Below, in pieces: positions 36,801-47,003 of a stretch of DNA of 64,000 nt. This DNA is from Capitulum mitella. Taxonomy: Eukaryota > Arthropoda > Thecostraca > Pollicipedomorpha > Pollicipedidae. Every line of letters starts with the position of its first letter. The first letter of the stretch is position 1. Below the pieces are notes generated by a model, which was given only the letters and a program-made list of their open reading frames with translations, had not been told where the DNA came from and ran no database searches. Both the position numbers and the translations under genes were made by a program. The stretch spans positions 15,704,970-15,768,969 of the forward strand of contig CP099841.1 of assembly GCA_030062745.1 (NCBI GenBank), given 5' to 3'.

Positions 36801-39800
36801 AAACGAATAAACAAAATTGATACACTGACTTGTAGGGTCATCCAAAGATGTCAGATGGAGGTCACTATCGTGTTTGAGGTACTCCGAATATGAAACTACA
36901 AAATGTTGCAAAGTTTCATGTTTACGGTGATTGGGGCAATTTCAAGTATCTTTCTGCGCCCGAGGCTCTTTCAAAGTGTCATTTTTAAAATCTCCGTGTC
37001 AAATGGAAACGCACCGCATGACACGTTCCAACATAGGTTCAGTCTGATCTGACCTGTGGCCTTGACCTTGCATGACCTTGGTCGGGTGGCACTTAGAGTG
37101 TGAACTTAAGCTTCCAAGAACATATTACCAAGGAAACTTCAGTTTCGTTCTGCTTTTCATTGTGATTAGGCGACTTTGGAGAAAATGGTCACTTTTCCGT
37201 GTATGACCTGACCTGCGACATTATCAGTGGCTCTAAAAAAACAAAGAAAATGCACATGACACAGGGCCGCAAGGTTCGGCGCTTTCTATTGCCATTTGAA
37301 TCAGCCGAATCAGACAATTAGTACTCGAGATAGACAAGGAGGGTGTTAAACTCCTCCCCCCGTCAATGTCAGGTGGCCAATGGTACCAGTCAATGCCGGG
37401 ATAAATGTACACATACGCACCGGTTATTCTGAAGTCTCTGGCGATGTCTACTCCTGGTAAAACTAACGTTGAGCAGGTGCATGTTGCTGACTTTTCCACG
37501 CCGTCATGACTTTCTCCAGTGTAGCAGATTACCTCAAGGCCATTTCGTGGACTGGGACAAGCTGTAAAAAGATTTATGCATCTTTAGATGGAATACATGA
37601 TCACGTGCACTTTTTTCAACGAATGATGTTGTCACTGCCAGCGTGCTAATCTTGTGCTGCTGTGGAGACAGATATTGCTCTTTTATTGCCTTGATAATGA
37701 TGTTGTAATATGCCGGGTGGAAACACATGCAGTAATAGTAAATAGGAATAGAGAATGAAACGACTCTGGGAGAAAATTACGTGCTTACTTTAGAATGGTG
37801 GTGCTCTTTGAGAATACATCAAGCCTGTCATTAAAGCCTATTTTTGAGACTGGTCCGATGCTAACTGCGTTTGTGCTTCAACCTGAATGATCTTCATATG
37901 CACTACTGCTGTTGTAACGTATGGAAACATTCATCGCCCATGTAATGATGCTGAAAAAAGCGTTTTTAGACAGGAGTTGAGCACACAATAATATGAATGG
38001 GATATCGCTGTTTTCGTGCTTCTCAGCATCAAGATGTATCAGTCAATAAGCACCTGATTTGGTCCGCAGCGCCTGAAGGCAAAACTGACCTGACTGAAAA
38101 ACAGCGAGAATATTCGATGTAGTTGATTACATATCCCAGCTGGGGTAGGCTGAAAATACCCTTGGTTTGTCCGTGTGCACAGATTTGATCCCATTTACCG
38201 TCCGATTTTGAGCGCTTGCATTGCATGTATGCGGATAATGGGAAAGACTAGGAATCATACAGGAGCTCTTCGTTGTTTTTGAGGTCCCACCGAAACATGC
38301 AAAATTTAGACTCGGTGTTTTACATCGCAGAATTGCGTGCACTGCATGCAGTGGACAGCCACTCTCAGAAGCCAAGCCATCTAACCATTAGCAACGTGAG
38401 CCATTCCCCCTCTGTCCGGTCGACGGTGTAGAAGAAACGGGACTTGGTCGATGGCCCAAATCCTTTGAAATGATTGCATTGACTGTCAGACGTTAAATCT
38501 TGCGTGTACTGTTTTTTTTCTGGTATTTTCACTGAATGCCGCCATTTCGGCTTAAGCGCCGATTTCTAAGGTTTCGTCAAATTCGGACGGAAACCAAAAG
38601 CACTTCCCACTGGAGACAATGCTTTGAAAATCCATGCTATTAGGGATGCCCGAGTAGGTATACCGTACACACGTACACTACGTACACGTAGGTACGTACC
38701 GTAAGCTAGCGGCCAGGCTGACACGAGACAACCGGCCCGATTGGCTGCCAAAAGCATAGGCGCACCCGAGAACAAGAAGACATAGTACCTGACCCCTGCC
38801 TTGGGCCATCGATGTTAATTTTGCCGTGTTATTTGCGTTTAAGCTACTTTTAACGTGTTAACTTATGCACATGGGTGCGTTCCTAATCGGAGAAGCGCGG
38901 CAGACGGCAGGCGTGCATGAATCCGACTGTTCTGGCTGTGAAAACTCCAGGATGACTTCTATTGTCGCATTTGCATAGTGGTGTCCTTGCGGGAAATTCC
39001 CACCAAGCACATTATATTGGTGAAGCTGAAAATCTACATGTTAATAGGCGCATATCCAGGAGGGGTTCAGGGGCGCATTCCTCTTTCGTTGTTTTTTTTT
39101 CTAGATTTTTCATTGTTAACAAAAATTTGGTTTCTTCAGTCTCTGTGGTGCACTTTTTATAACAAAGGATCTATTTCCGAATATCCGGGATTCGCACCTG
39201 ATGACCTTCCACCCCTTGCATTGCTGGCACGGGACAAAGCATGGAATTTTTAGGCGGACATGCACCGTTACAGCTCCTGATCATGTCTACGGGGAAGTCT
39301 GTGTTTTCTCCCATGCCATTCCGATTGTCCATAATCCTGCATCCTTGACTAAATTTTTACATTAACTGTTGTCTCTCAACGGCAGTTATTTTTCTGGCTT
39401 CATCTTAACCCAGCACCGCCTGGAGAGGTATCAAACAGGGCACCCCTCGATTTTTCGTGAATAACTTCCGAACCGTTAGAGACAGCCAGACAAACTTTCA
39501 GTACCTGTTCATCAATCTGTTTTACATATTTTGACACCAAAAGCATTTCCATGCTAGGCCAGATCATGAAGATATGACGCCATAAATGAATCCTTGCCTG
39601 CATGTTTTCACAGCTTCGGGCGGTGGGGAGAACATGTTTGTTTTTCTTTGTTTCGTTTTTTTGTAATATTTCCGAATATAATGCATCGATTATTTGGATT
39701 TGAATAGGAAGCGGTCTCCAAAAGGCTTTACAACCAAGACACGTCAACGTTAGAGGTCACGTCAGGTCATATGCATGATGACCGTTGGACTGTTGCATTG

Positions 39801-41677
39801 GAGGTGATAGACGTGGCTGCCGCTGACCTTCTCCATCGTTGAAGCTAGGCAAACAAATCCATATGCGCCTTTTAGAAAGGTTCACCAAATGCAGCGTAAG
39901 GTCATGTCAGGTCGCGTCATGGGTAGATATCAAAACGAAATAAAATGCAACGTCGCCTGCGAAAGCTCGTTCAGCAGCAGTAGAAAGTAATTACTGTTCC
40001 CGGTCAGAAAAAGGAAATGATAATCTGTCCCCACCTGGCTTAACTTTGGCCCGATAAAGGACAGAGAGAGTAGATGTAATTTCCCGAGAGGTCATTTCAG
40101 ATCTGCAACTGACGCATTTAAGTATCCCAGCGAGCAGTTATTGCTCTTTGTCAGAAAGAGTAATGCAACCTTATCTGACCTGACCTAGACTGATCTTGAC
40201 TGGACGAAAAGCAGGTAATGCAAAACTGATCATCAGATGGCTTCACTTCAGGCCTAAGAACAGTATTTCACCTGATCTAGGTTGACCTTGGCCAGACATT
40301 GTTTTCCGTTTTCGCATGCTTCTAATGCAGAAGATCGTGACCTTTCGTTTGATACCCAGTTGAAGGCTCTAAGACCAGTATTGCCTCGTGTTATGCATTT
40401 GATATGGCCTGTGGCGTCATTAGTCACGTGATCAGGGCTAACACAGTATTTTCTGAATCGCAAGACTCAGGGCTATCAGTTGGTTCAGATACGGCGGTTA
40501 AATCCTGAGATATCCTGAGAGCAGGGGGTGCCCTTTTTGACACCCCCCAGGCGATGGCAGGTACAAAAACACCCCAGGTGGTGCCGGGTTAAGCTGTGTT
40601 TGTACCGTGGCGTTCCACTCATGTTACAACGCGCCACCCTCCCCGTTCGGCAGCATCGGTCGAAATGACCTGACGCGCGGTAAGTCCGTCCTCCGGTAGC
40701 GGGCGAGGTCCAACCCTGAATGGATAACGTCATGTCTCCGTAGCCTTTGTCCGGGGTGCTGAGTCACCATGATTTTTGTAACATTGAGTGTCTGTTGGAA
40801 TGCATCCTACTCGCTGTCCGATATCGGGAAAACCTTTTCCGTAAATCCTCGCTTAACCTAAAAGGGTAATACTGAAAGTTCCGTCAACATAAAGCTATAA
40901 TTATCGAATGAATCAAGAAAATTCTGGGGCCAGTTAAGCGTCGTGAGAGAAGTGAATGCGTGATTCAAAATGTCAGGACCTGGCCATGCCAGGCATTACG
41001 CGCTCTGCAGAGCTCAGGTTATGTGTCTTTGCATGTTTTTTCTTTCTTTTTTTGACTAGTGGCTCTTTTTTCTACGTTGCGAATGCAACGTATCGTAAGA
41101 AAATCGTAAAGACCTGCTGAGTAACGCTGTATTTTTGCTTGCTGCGACACAAGGCGATTATCAACACAACACGACATCTTCAGATGGTATGGCCTTCGTG
41201 GTTATTCACGCGTCAGCTTTGTTTCCGGATGTCACGCGAAGACGTTTCAAGGTGTTCGTGATAAGCCCCTGTAGGGATCTACTGTGGCTTTTAGCTCATT
41301 AAAAGCCCCACTGAGGGAGTTATACAGCTTTCTCTTGCATTTCAACATTCCTTCCATCACGACAGAAGACAGCTAGCATATGTAAACAATGCAGTGTTCA
41401 TCCTGCATATGCATGTGCTCGTCAAATGGTTGAGTAAAACCCGTTTGGTGAAATATTATACATGTAAAATGCCACCGACGAGTGTAGTCAGGGGCATGAA
41501 AATTACATATGTATTCAATTATCATTGACTGAGTCCAGTGCTGAAAAAAAACCTGCTTTGGGTTTTAGCCCTTTTGTTGACGACGCATATCTTATGACTA
41601 GTACAACACAGACCTTTGACGACTGCAGACGAAATCCATAGCAACAGAAAAGCTACGACTTTCTGCGTATCTGCCAT
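22806..41677 (-). CDS. Secreted inactive chitinase-like (GH18) protein with two CBM14 domains and collagen-like tail
   Basis: Eight coding exons (41677-41614, 37561-37421, 32424-32186, 30735-30529, 25503-25345, 24856-24737, 24365-23965, 23613-22806) join with consistent phases into 712 codons. Residues 1-22 are a signal peptide. Residues 28-345 follow the GH18 chitinase fold block by block: 'EVICYTG' strand, 'RRLLSLGQ', the catalytic-strand position, 'LVDRLVVGADL', 'GVPSRRLVMTVSTAG', and 'SPYAFFNQSWVAYEDE' near the end. At the catalytic motif (usually DxxDxDxE) the sequence is IGVEFNGY, so all four acidic positions are altered and the acid/base Glu is Tyr. Two six-cysteine CBM14 chitin-binding domains (402-457, 473-529), a possible helical segment (about 558-612) and eight Gly-X-Pro triplets follow. 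It is probably a secreted chitin-binding lectin rather than an enzyme. Exon structure and domain order are seen; function is inferred. Confidence 0.85.
23965..24365 (-). CDS. Chitinase-like gene, exon 7: GH18 end, linker, CBM14-1
   Basis: The exon starts with 'TLYSMLRDLPGVAVDSVA', the last GH18 helix and strand (usually GGxMVWxxDxDDF). A strikingly GC-rich stretch then encodes an Arg/Ala-rich linker (about residues 345-400). The first CBM14 domain begins at Cys402 ('CTDTGYHRRPSRCDQYERC') and continues into exon 8. The acceptor GGTGGCAG has a weak pyrimidine tract and was chosen because it alone keeps the phase. The donor is CAA/GTGAGG, phase 2. Confidence 0.75.
24737..24856 (-). CDS. Chitinase-like gene, exon 6: C-terminal GH18 block
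   Basis: Forty codons lie between acceptor TTGTTGCATTCCAG and donor AAG/GTACGC, phase 0. 'LCDMLNADWVERRD' matches 'EICDMLxxGATxxWD', and 'SPYAFFNQSWVAYEDEVS' matches 'VPYAYKGxQWVGYDDxxS', so this is the most conserved part of the domain. Confidence 0.85.
25345..25503 (-). CDS. Chitinase-like gene, exon 5: 'GVPxxKL' block
   Basis: The acceptor TTCTGCCGCTTCAG precedes 'DALLDLLVARGVPSRRLVM', a close match to the GH18 segment 'WLSxGAPxxKLVLGVP'. 'AGSPALGPPTLLSRQE' then matches the segment 'APALGPG...YYE'. The YGR motif of active enzymes is replaced by TAG. The donor GAG/GTCAAT is weaker than the others, but phase and homology both support it. Confidence 0.75.
29196..29260 (+). repeat. Degenerate hammerhead-like / Penelope-type motif
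   Basis: CTGAAAA at 29224, a GGCC/GGTT stem with TAT loop and GAAAC at 29243 repeat the block order seen at 17304-17480. The core G of CUGANGA is replaced by A, so this copy should not self-cleave. Confidence 0.4.
30219..30236. repeat. Perfect 18-bp palindrome
   Basis: TGTCATTGATCAATGACA is its own reverse complement. The left half (TTGTCATTGATT) is also present just upstream near 30199-30210. Confidence 0.8.
30529..30735 (-). CDS. Chitinase-like gene, exon 4: central GH18 barrel
   Basis: The acceptor GGACGTTTCAG and the donor GTG/GTACGT enclose 69 codons, phase 0 at both ends. 'VLPIDSGLVYVRLAPDS' fits the strand that reads 'LTAAVSP' or similar in chitinases. 'LVDRLVVGADLAD' fits the YVDFINVMTYD block, in which the usual Tyr-Asp substrate residues are not conserved. 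Confidence 0.8.
30736..32185. other. Intron 3 of the chitinase-like gene
   Basis: The intron runs between phase-0 splice sites. No repeat copy or second coding segment is recognised in it. Confidence 0.5.
32186..32424 (-). CDS. Chitinase-like gene, exon 3: dead catalytic strand
   Basis: The acceptor TTTTTATGTTTTAG and the donor AAC/GTAAGT are both strong. The 239-bp exon contains 'LRRLLSLGQ' (the LLSxGG block), 'NMDNFISSLGHSL' (the RxxFI helix) and 'AAIGVEFNGYG' where active enzymes have FDGxDxDWEYP. The two last glycines of the SxGG block are also altered (GQ). The exon ends with 'NLEILIN', matching the helix after the catalytic strand. Confidence 0.85.
32725..33597 (+). repeat. Dispersed repeat R3, copy 1 (about 0.87 kb)
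   Basis: It is collinear with 58270-59112: 'cctcagcatgtgcgtcccgc', 'cctgaatccatc', 'gtgtctgtggatcgccacat' and 'ccgccatgtatgaaatctca' occur in the same order. The copies are clearly diverged. I recognise no protein coded by it. It lies inside intron 2 of the chitinase-like gene. Confidence 0.75.
33739..33829. repeat. (TA)n microsatellite with ACATATA units
   Basis: The tract is about 90 bp of TA repeats interrupted by 'catatacatata' units. Confidence 0.95.
34417..34434. promoter_or_regulatory. Palindromic TGACCT pair around CRE-like core
   Basis: TGACCTGACGTCAGGTCA is a perfect 18-bp palindrome: two nuclear-receptor hexamers in everted order with TGACGTCA at the centre, the cAMP-response core. 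It is intronic and embedded in TGACCT-rich repeat DNA. Function is inference only. Confidence 0.3.
35446..35660 (+). repeat. Dispersed repeat R4, copy 1
   Basis: 'ctcgagatcctgggggttctcgaggacc' type sequence followed by 'gcgaagaacgattcgga' recurs at 42770-42960 ('ctcgagatcatgggcggttctcgaaaacc', 'gcgaagcaaggcgtgattcgga'). The two copies lie in the same orientation. Confidence 0.6.
36418..36430. promoter_or_regulatory. Perfect PAL1-type ecdysone response element
   Basis: AGGTCACTGACCT is an inverted repeat of AGGTCA with one base between, the ideal binding site of the EcR/USP (RXR) heterodimer. It lies in intron 2 of the chitinase-like gene, 991 bp downstream of the end of exon 2 in transcript direction. 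A second palindrome, TTGACCTAGGTCAA, is at 36565-36578. Surrounding DNA is rich in single TGACCT motifs, so chance or repeat origin is possible. Confidence 0.4.
36695..36790. other. Back-to-back GGGTTAACCC junction
   Basis: GGGTTAACCC at 36732-36741 has TTAA flanked by CCGGG on one side and CCCACCACTG on the other, as if two TTAA-type elements met at one target site. A 7-bp stem, GGGCGGT/ACCGCCC, lies at 36701-36716. Neither element could be delimited fully. Confidence 0.35.
37421..37561 (-). CDS. Chitinase-like gene, exon 2: GH18 N-terminus
   Basis: A strong acceptor, AAATCTTTTTACAG, precedes 141 bp read in phase 1 to phase 1. The translation opens with a cysteine after the signal peptide and contains 'GLEVICYTGESHDG', the first strand of a GH18 barrel (usually VVCYY or similar), then 'CTCSTLVL' at the place of the usual CTHxxYAF block. 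The donor is ACCG/GTGCGT. The region between this exon and 'LLSLG' is shorter than in active chitinases. Confidence 0.8.
37562..39404. other. Intron 1 of the chitinase-like gene, downstream part
   Basis: There is no further coding segment of the gene here that fits between the signal peptide and exon 2. A segment at 39040-39100 ('ggcgcatatccaggagggg') resembles the start of element R2. Confidence 0.4.
39405..40592 (+). mobile_element. Complete TTAA element, family E (piggyBac-like MITE)
   Basis: It starts with TTAACCCAGCACCGCCTGG and ends with the reverse complement of TTAACCCGGCACCACCTGG (17 of 19 bases identical). A second subterminal block, AGGGCACCCC, is mirrored as well. The element is 1188 bp, shows no transposase, and contains TGACCT hexamers. 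A diverged partial copy is at 60925-61290. It sits in intron 1 of the chitinase-like gene. Confidence 0.7.
40593..41613. other. Intron 1, upstream part
   Basis: No repeat family or coding segment is recognised between the TTAA element and exon 1. Confidence 0.4.
41614..41677 (-). CDS. Chitinase-like gene, exon 1: signal peptide
   Basis: The ATG at 41677 opens 21 codons, M-A-D-T-Q-K followed by 'VVAFLLLWISSAVV', a typical hydrophobic signal peptide. The start context has purine at -3 and G at +4. The donor is AAAG/GTCTGT with phase 1, matching exon 2. A strong acceptor-like TTTTTCACCCTGTTCCAG ends about 14 bases before the ATG, so a separate 5' UTR exon probably lies further upstream. The link to exon 2 across 4 kb is inferred from phase and protein logic. 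Confidence 0.7.
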
Positions 41678-42769
41678 GGCCTTCCCCTATCTGGAACAGG
41701 GTGAAAAACACGCATCATTAGGCTGAAAACTAAACAGGCATTATTCAGTTTCGCGACGGGTACTTCTGTCCAAACGAGCACAGAACAAAACCGTTACGAC
41801 ATAAATGAAGAAAATGCCAGATGATGTCAAAGCACTTAATCTTTTAGGTTTATCGTCTAACACATATAACATCAGGCAAATAAGGATTAATAAACAGCCT
41901 GGGTCTTCATAAAAGGTTGCCCATGCCCAGTAGTGTTGGAGGAGACGTACGGGATTGGCTCTCCTTAACCCAGTGCATCATGCTGATCGCAGGGTCCAAT
42001 GCACCGGCCCCAGAACAAAGCACCGCGGCTAGTGCAGGTGCATCGAAACGAGGCGTCCGCAGGCAATACTGAGTAGCAAATGTTACGCCTCGGGCACGAC
42101 ACTTGGAACATTTACAGGCCGGTTCGTTAGACAGTCATGTGTACGGGTTCTTTGGATGATGTCTGCACTTGGTATGCCTATCGTCCTTCGAAGCAAAGTG
42201 GTCATGTTGTCAGCACTACAGATACCACGTTACTCCTCCCAAAGCAATGTTATGCATCGTGCAACAGGGCGAAATAAGGGGAAGGCCCATCGCCCAACTC
42301 TTGGCTTAGACATACCAGGAGTACATTTACCGTGGTTCAATCGGGAAGGTTTTAAAGATCCCTTGCGACTTTAAAAAGCGCAATACCAAAAGAACTAATC
42401 ACGTGAAATTTTCAATAGCTGTGGGCGCATTGTTTCTACACTTGACGACAAAACTTCAAAGTCAGAATGCATTAGGCCACTGACGTATTAGAGCGCCAGT
42501 GCTTGCAAGAAATGATGTAGACATATCAAGTTTATCCTAATTCACAACCCATTAACTGCAAGGTTTGTATTCCTAGTTTTTCATCAAATTATTTCACCAA
42601 ACCTGAGGTCAACCGTAAAGCGATTCGTTTTGACCTCGCTACCGAAAACAATTTATCAGTATTTACTGTTACATAATATATCATATGACTGGGCACATCA
42701 TGTAACCATTACGCGCTTACGCGTGCCCATATTCATTCTCTCTCAAATTTGACGAGCTTTCCGTGGGTG
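41678..42769. other. Upstream region of the chitinase-like gene
   Basis: This should hold the promoter and probably a 5' UTR exon, because a good splice acceptor precedes the ATG. I see no convincing TATA box at an identifiable distance. A TTAACCCAGTGC at about 41967 could be another TTAA-element end. Confidence 0.35.
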
Positions 42770-42960
42770 TGAGTCCCAGCTCCTAAGCTCGAGATCATGG
42801 GCGGTTCTCGAAAACCTCTTCCCCAGCGAAGCAAGGCGTGATTCGGACGCTTAACTCTCACCAGGCCGGCATCCGATTCAATCTTCGTCAGGCCGAGGGA
42901 AGGGAGAGGGGTCCATGAGCATCTTCCGCCTCCCCCAGTATCTCGAGAACTATAAGCCGC
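42770..42960 (+). repeat. Dispersed repeat R4, copy 2
   Basis: It matches the copy at 35446-35660 in the 'ctcgagatc', 'ggttctcgaNNacc' and 'gattcggac' blocks. Confidence 0.55.
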
Positions 42961-43129
42961 ACAGAAAAAGCAAAACATTTTGGATAGACCTTCACGAAAC
43001 TAGAAGAAAGCATCAAGATTTAGTGCAATCAGGTTCGTACTGAAGTCACCGCAGGTCATCTTAGGTAAAATCATCTGTTCAGATTTTTGCCTCAAAAAGA
43101 CAGTTAAGTGCATTGAGGTCTAAACTGTG

Positions 43130-44227
43130 AAAGAGCCGTCCGATTGTAAAGTCACGAGCATTTCAACGCTTAATCCTGAGAACATAGGGATACGGGGGCA
43201 AAGGCAGAAAGACAGGATTTTTTTTTACTTGTTACAGCGCCGATGTTTGTGGAACGATTTTGATGCAACTGATATGAATCGAGAGCAAATCAATGGTGTT
43301 TTCCCTAAGTCCACATGTTTATAACTTTGGCATAGTTCATAGGGGTTAGGCGTTCACAGCCCTTGGGATATTAATGGCGTATGTTTCGGAAAGCTGAATA
43401 AACATAAAACGTTAAAATCTTTTTGTTTTTAGTTTGCACGGGAAATGCTGCGTTAAAAAAGTACAAATTATATTACACTGTTTCTAAAATTCTAGGACAG
43501 GCAGTGGCGTGGGCATGACAAAGGGAAATGTCGTGGTCGCATTTTCGTCAGGTCACCTTATGACCTTTGGTTTACTTGACCTCAGGTGACCCCAACGTCA
43601 CACAAAACGGCCTTGGGTACATTTTATATTGTTTGAAAACTATCCCAACCATTTGAATTGACAATTCTAAAAGTTCTGTCTTGACCATCGTGATATAGGA
43701 TACGTGCGCGGATATATTCAGGCTATAGCTCCGTAAACTGATCGGCTATCAGTCTGAAACATGCAAAACGAGTAGAGCACTTTCTGAACTCATTTGTCTT
43801 CCGGGTCTTCAGTTGGAAAATAGCGTCCAAAAAGCAGTACATAAAGTCAAATATTTACTTCCGGCCTTCATATCACATTGTGAAATGATCAAAGGTCGAC
43901 AAAAATGTTTTGTACGTTTGACCGAATGTTCGCTTATGTATGCATATAAAGTCTAAATATCTATCTGAAAAACTGTATTTTGGCAGACATTTTGTCCATC
44001 TTTAACACGGCCAAAACAGACTTTCGGTGCCTCCAAAACAGTTTTTCAGGCTTCATTTATTTTGCCCTTGGGCAAAACAAAATTACGAAACGTTGACTTA
44101 GCACCTAGAAGGAATGAACAGGAACAGCCGCCGGTTTTCGTGACGCTACTTAAAAAAATTGAAAATGGCCGGCAAAAACCGGAGGAGAATGCTTCTGAAA
44201 CCTTATCCCGTATTGGAACAGGGTTAA
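43130..44227 (+). mobile_element. TTAA-element family A, diverged copy
   Basis: It is collinear with 14501-15726: 'gattttgatgcaactgatatgaatcgaga', 'catgacaaagggaaatgtc', 'tatagctccgtaa' and 'ggcagacatttt'. It ends ATTGGAACAGGGTTAA at 44227, with TTAACCC preserved at that terminus. The left terminus is not recognisable. Confidence 0.6.
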
Positions 44228-44733
44228 GCATGTTCGTCTTCACGTGATATGATTGTATGGCTGCGCAACATTTGACTGTATATAATGACGTGTATTTAGC
44301 TTGGTTCTTGATAATTAAAAACACCGATTTTGAGCATTAACATCGTGCTCATGGGTACACAGAACCACTGCACTCTTAACGTCGCTGAAGTAATCAATGA
44401 GTATATGATACTTAATAACAGGACATTAACTTTCTGCAAAGGGTGCAAAACATTATTGTATTGCTTAACCCTCGCCAATACAGGGCGGGGGTGCAACCCC
44501 CTGAGGTTTTCTCAAGTCGCCCAGAACGACTGCTTTAATCGCTCTGAAATTTCGCATAGCGAAGTGTTAAATCTTGTTACCCATTATCTAAAAATTTTGG
44601 TTCAGTGCCTAAGCAGGTCACTGACCGGTAACCTCTGTTTCGAGAGCATGACATCGAGAAGTCACGCTTCGGCGATGGTCTTTATCTGATAGTAAACGTT
44701 AAAACATTTCACGAGACTCAGTCCGACTAGATC

Positions 44734-44928
44734 TTATACATGAGTGTCACCCATAGAGTCGATGACCTCCGCACTGCAGTCCTTACTTGGTTCAAGTTCA
44801 TCTTGGGTCAAAATCATGGCATGGAGTGAAGTAATTGGCCATTTATGTTCTTTTATCGACCTCAGATGGATTACGGTGTAAGCAGGGGCGTTGTTTTGCT
44901 TAAAGATATTTGAGTCCTTCTTTATCAC
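44734..44928 (-). pseudogene. Possible Tc1/mariner transposase fragment
   Basis: The minus-strand frame contains 'IFKQNNAPAYTVIHLR', which recalls the 'QQDNAPxHTA' block around the second catalytic Asp of Tc1/mariner transposases. The Asp is Asn here and the rest does not match, so this is a weak call. Chance similarity is possible. Confidence 0.15.
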
Positions 44929-46500
44929 CTTATCACTTTATCACTTTATCACTGGAAACCGGATTCCACGGGCATGACCCCATTAGAAGTCGCACGTAAG
45001 ATCACTGTTTGACCTAAAGGGGTGAAGCGGGGTGCCATAGTGTGGCTAAAAGACCAAGCTACACGCTGGTTTTTTCGTCGCTCTAGCACGTCAGGTTCGG
45101 AACTGGTGTTGGGGGTGGGTCGTGCCTACCCCCCATCCATCGCTCCTTCCATTTGTGGCATTGAAGAGTAAGTAATGTAAGCATTGTGTACCTGCTGAAA
45201 GATGGATTTTTGTTGAGGTTCTACGCCCAAAAAAATGTCATCAACAAAAAGACAATGATGCAGCATCTTGATGTAAGTCCTGCAGGTTCTTGTTTTTAGT
45301 TTTTCGTTGAGGTGGTCATATGAGAGAAAAGCGTTGTACTTGATCATCTCGCCAGTTTCCCTTGTTCACCTCGGCAATTAAAGGAGCAGCTAGGCTGCCA
45401 GTCCGACCATCTCCGATCATCGAAAGCAGCGATGAGTATTCCTCCACTGCCCTCAAGGCACAGCAAATTCGTAGTATGTATTGCATTATATTGCACATTG
45501 CATACACATTGCATTGCATATGTAGCATTCATAATTTTCCTGGCGTTAGGCGTAGGTCCATTCTGACCGCCAGAGCAGTGATATAATGACAGAAACCCCA
45601 AATGATGAATTTTTTTGAAATTTCAAGTTTTGCTGCACGTTGCACAGTGCTGCACAATACTGCACAATGTTGCAGAAACAGGCGATACCTTGAACCTGAA
45701 TCAGCACACTACAACGCGACCCGACAATTCAGAACTCATACATGTAACCAATTTCATAGATGTGACAGATCTTGCATGTATTGGAGGCCAATTGCAGTAA
45801 TGGTCATACAATTCCATAATTCTGTTTCGTTTCGAGTCTATGGCATCATCCTAGGAACGTACCGGCAGTCACTCAAAGAAATAAAAATTAGTACTGAGAA
45901 TCAGTAACATAACAAGAATGACATGAGCGCACCATGACTGAAGATCAAAACGAGGCCCAGCTAAACAAGAAGGAAACGTGGGCAATCGACCAAGAGGAAA
46001 CGCTGCCACATTCATGATTTAAGACACTCATGATCACTCTAAACCTTACGTGAAATGGTAGTTTCAGAACGATTTCTGAGTGAAGCACCGGATGGATGTA
46101 AATGGAAAACGTATCAATAGGAAGCACGAGGAATTCTCTTTCGAGTTCGATCCTTTTCATCAATGGTGGATGGCAATCTATTCGAGAATCGAAAAACAAT
46201 GACGTGATGTTGAGGTGTTTTGTTGATCCCTATGGTGTACAATCAGGTAACTCGCAGGCAGCAGGGAATGAGATGGAAGCGCTGTAGCGCCCTCAAGTTT
46301 TTTTCGCTCTCTAAAACATTTGTAGAGTGCGACTATATGTACTGCATTTATAACTGCACATTAGGTTTGCCACACTTTGCCAGCCCCCGCCCCTCCCCTC
46401 CCACTTTGCCGGCCCTTCATGATGTCAAATTTTGGTAACGCCTTGAACTGTACTGATCAGTCTGTGGGTGGGAAACAGTCGCCACGTTCCCCTGCCGCCG

Positions 46501-47003
46501 TGGCCGGGGTAGGTGAGGCGGTACTGACCTGTCTGTGGCCGGGGTAGGTGAGGCGGTACTGACCTGTCTGTGGCCGGGGTAGGTGAGGCGGTACTGACCT
46601 GTCTGTGGCCGGGGTAGGTGAGGCGGTACTGACCTGTGTGTGGCCGGGGTAGGTGAGGCGGTACTGACCTGTCTGTGGCCGGGGTAGGTGAGGCGGTACT
46701 GACCTGTGTGTGGCCGGGGTAGGTGAGGCGGTACTGACCTGTGTGTGGCCGGGGTAGGTGAGGCGGTACTGACCTGTCTGCGGCCGGGGTAGGTGAAGCG
46801 GTACTGACCTGTCTGTGGCCGGGGTAGGTGAGGCGGTACTGACCTGTCTGTGGCCGGGGTAGGTGAGGCGGTACTGACCTGTGTGTGGCCGGGGTAGGTG
46901 AGGCGGTACTGACCTGTCTGTGGCCGGGGTAGGTGAGGCGGTACTGACCTGTGTGTGGCCGGGGTAGGTGAGGCGGTACTGACCTGTCTGTGGCCGGGGA
47001 CCA
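46501..47003. repeat. 35-bp minisatellite, 14 full copies
   Basis: Units start at 46501 and every 35 bp to 46956, with a partial unit at 46991 and no indels. The unit contains GGCCGGGGTAGGTGAGGCGG and GTACTGACCTGT. Variation is mainly a C/G switch (TGTCTG or TGTGTG), a single CGG for TGG and one A for G. Because 35 is not a multiple of three, a 105-bp super-period keeps several long frames open, which explains the 225-253 codon frames on the minus strand. They are not taken as genes. Confidence 0.95.
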
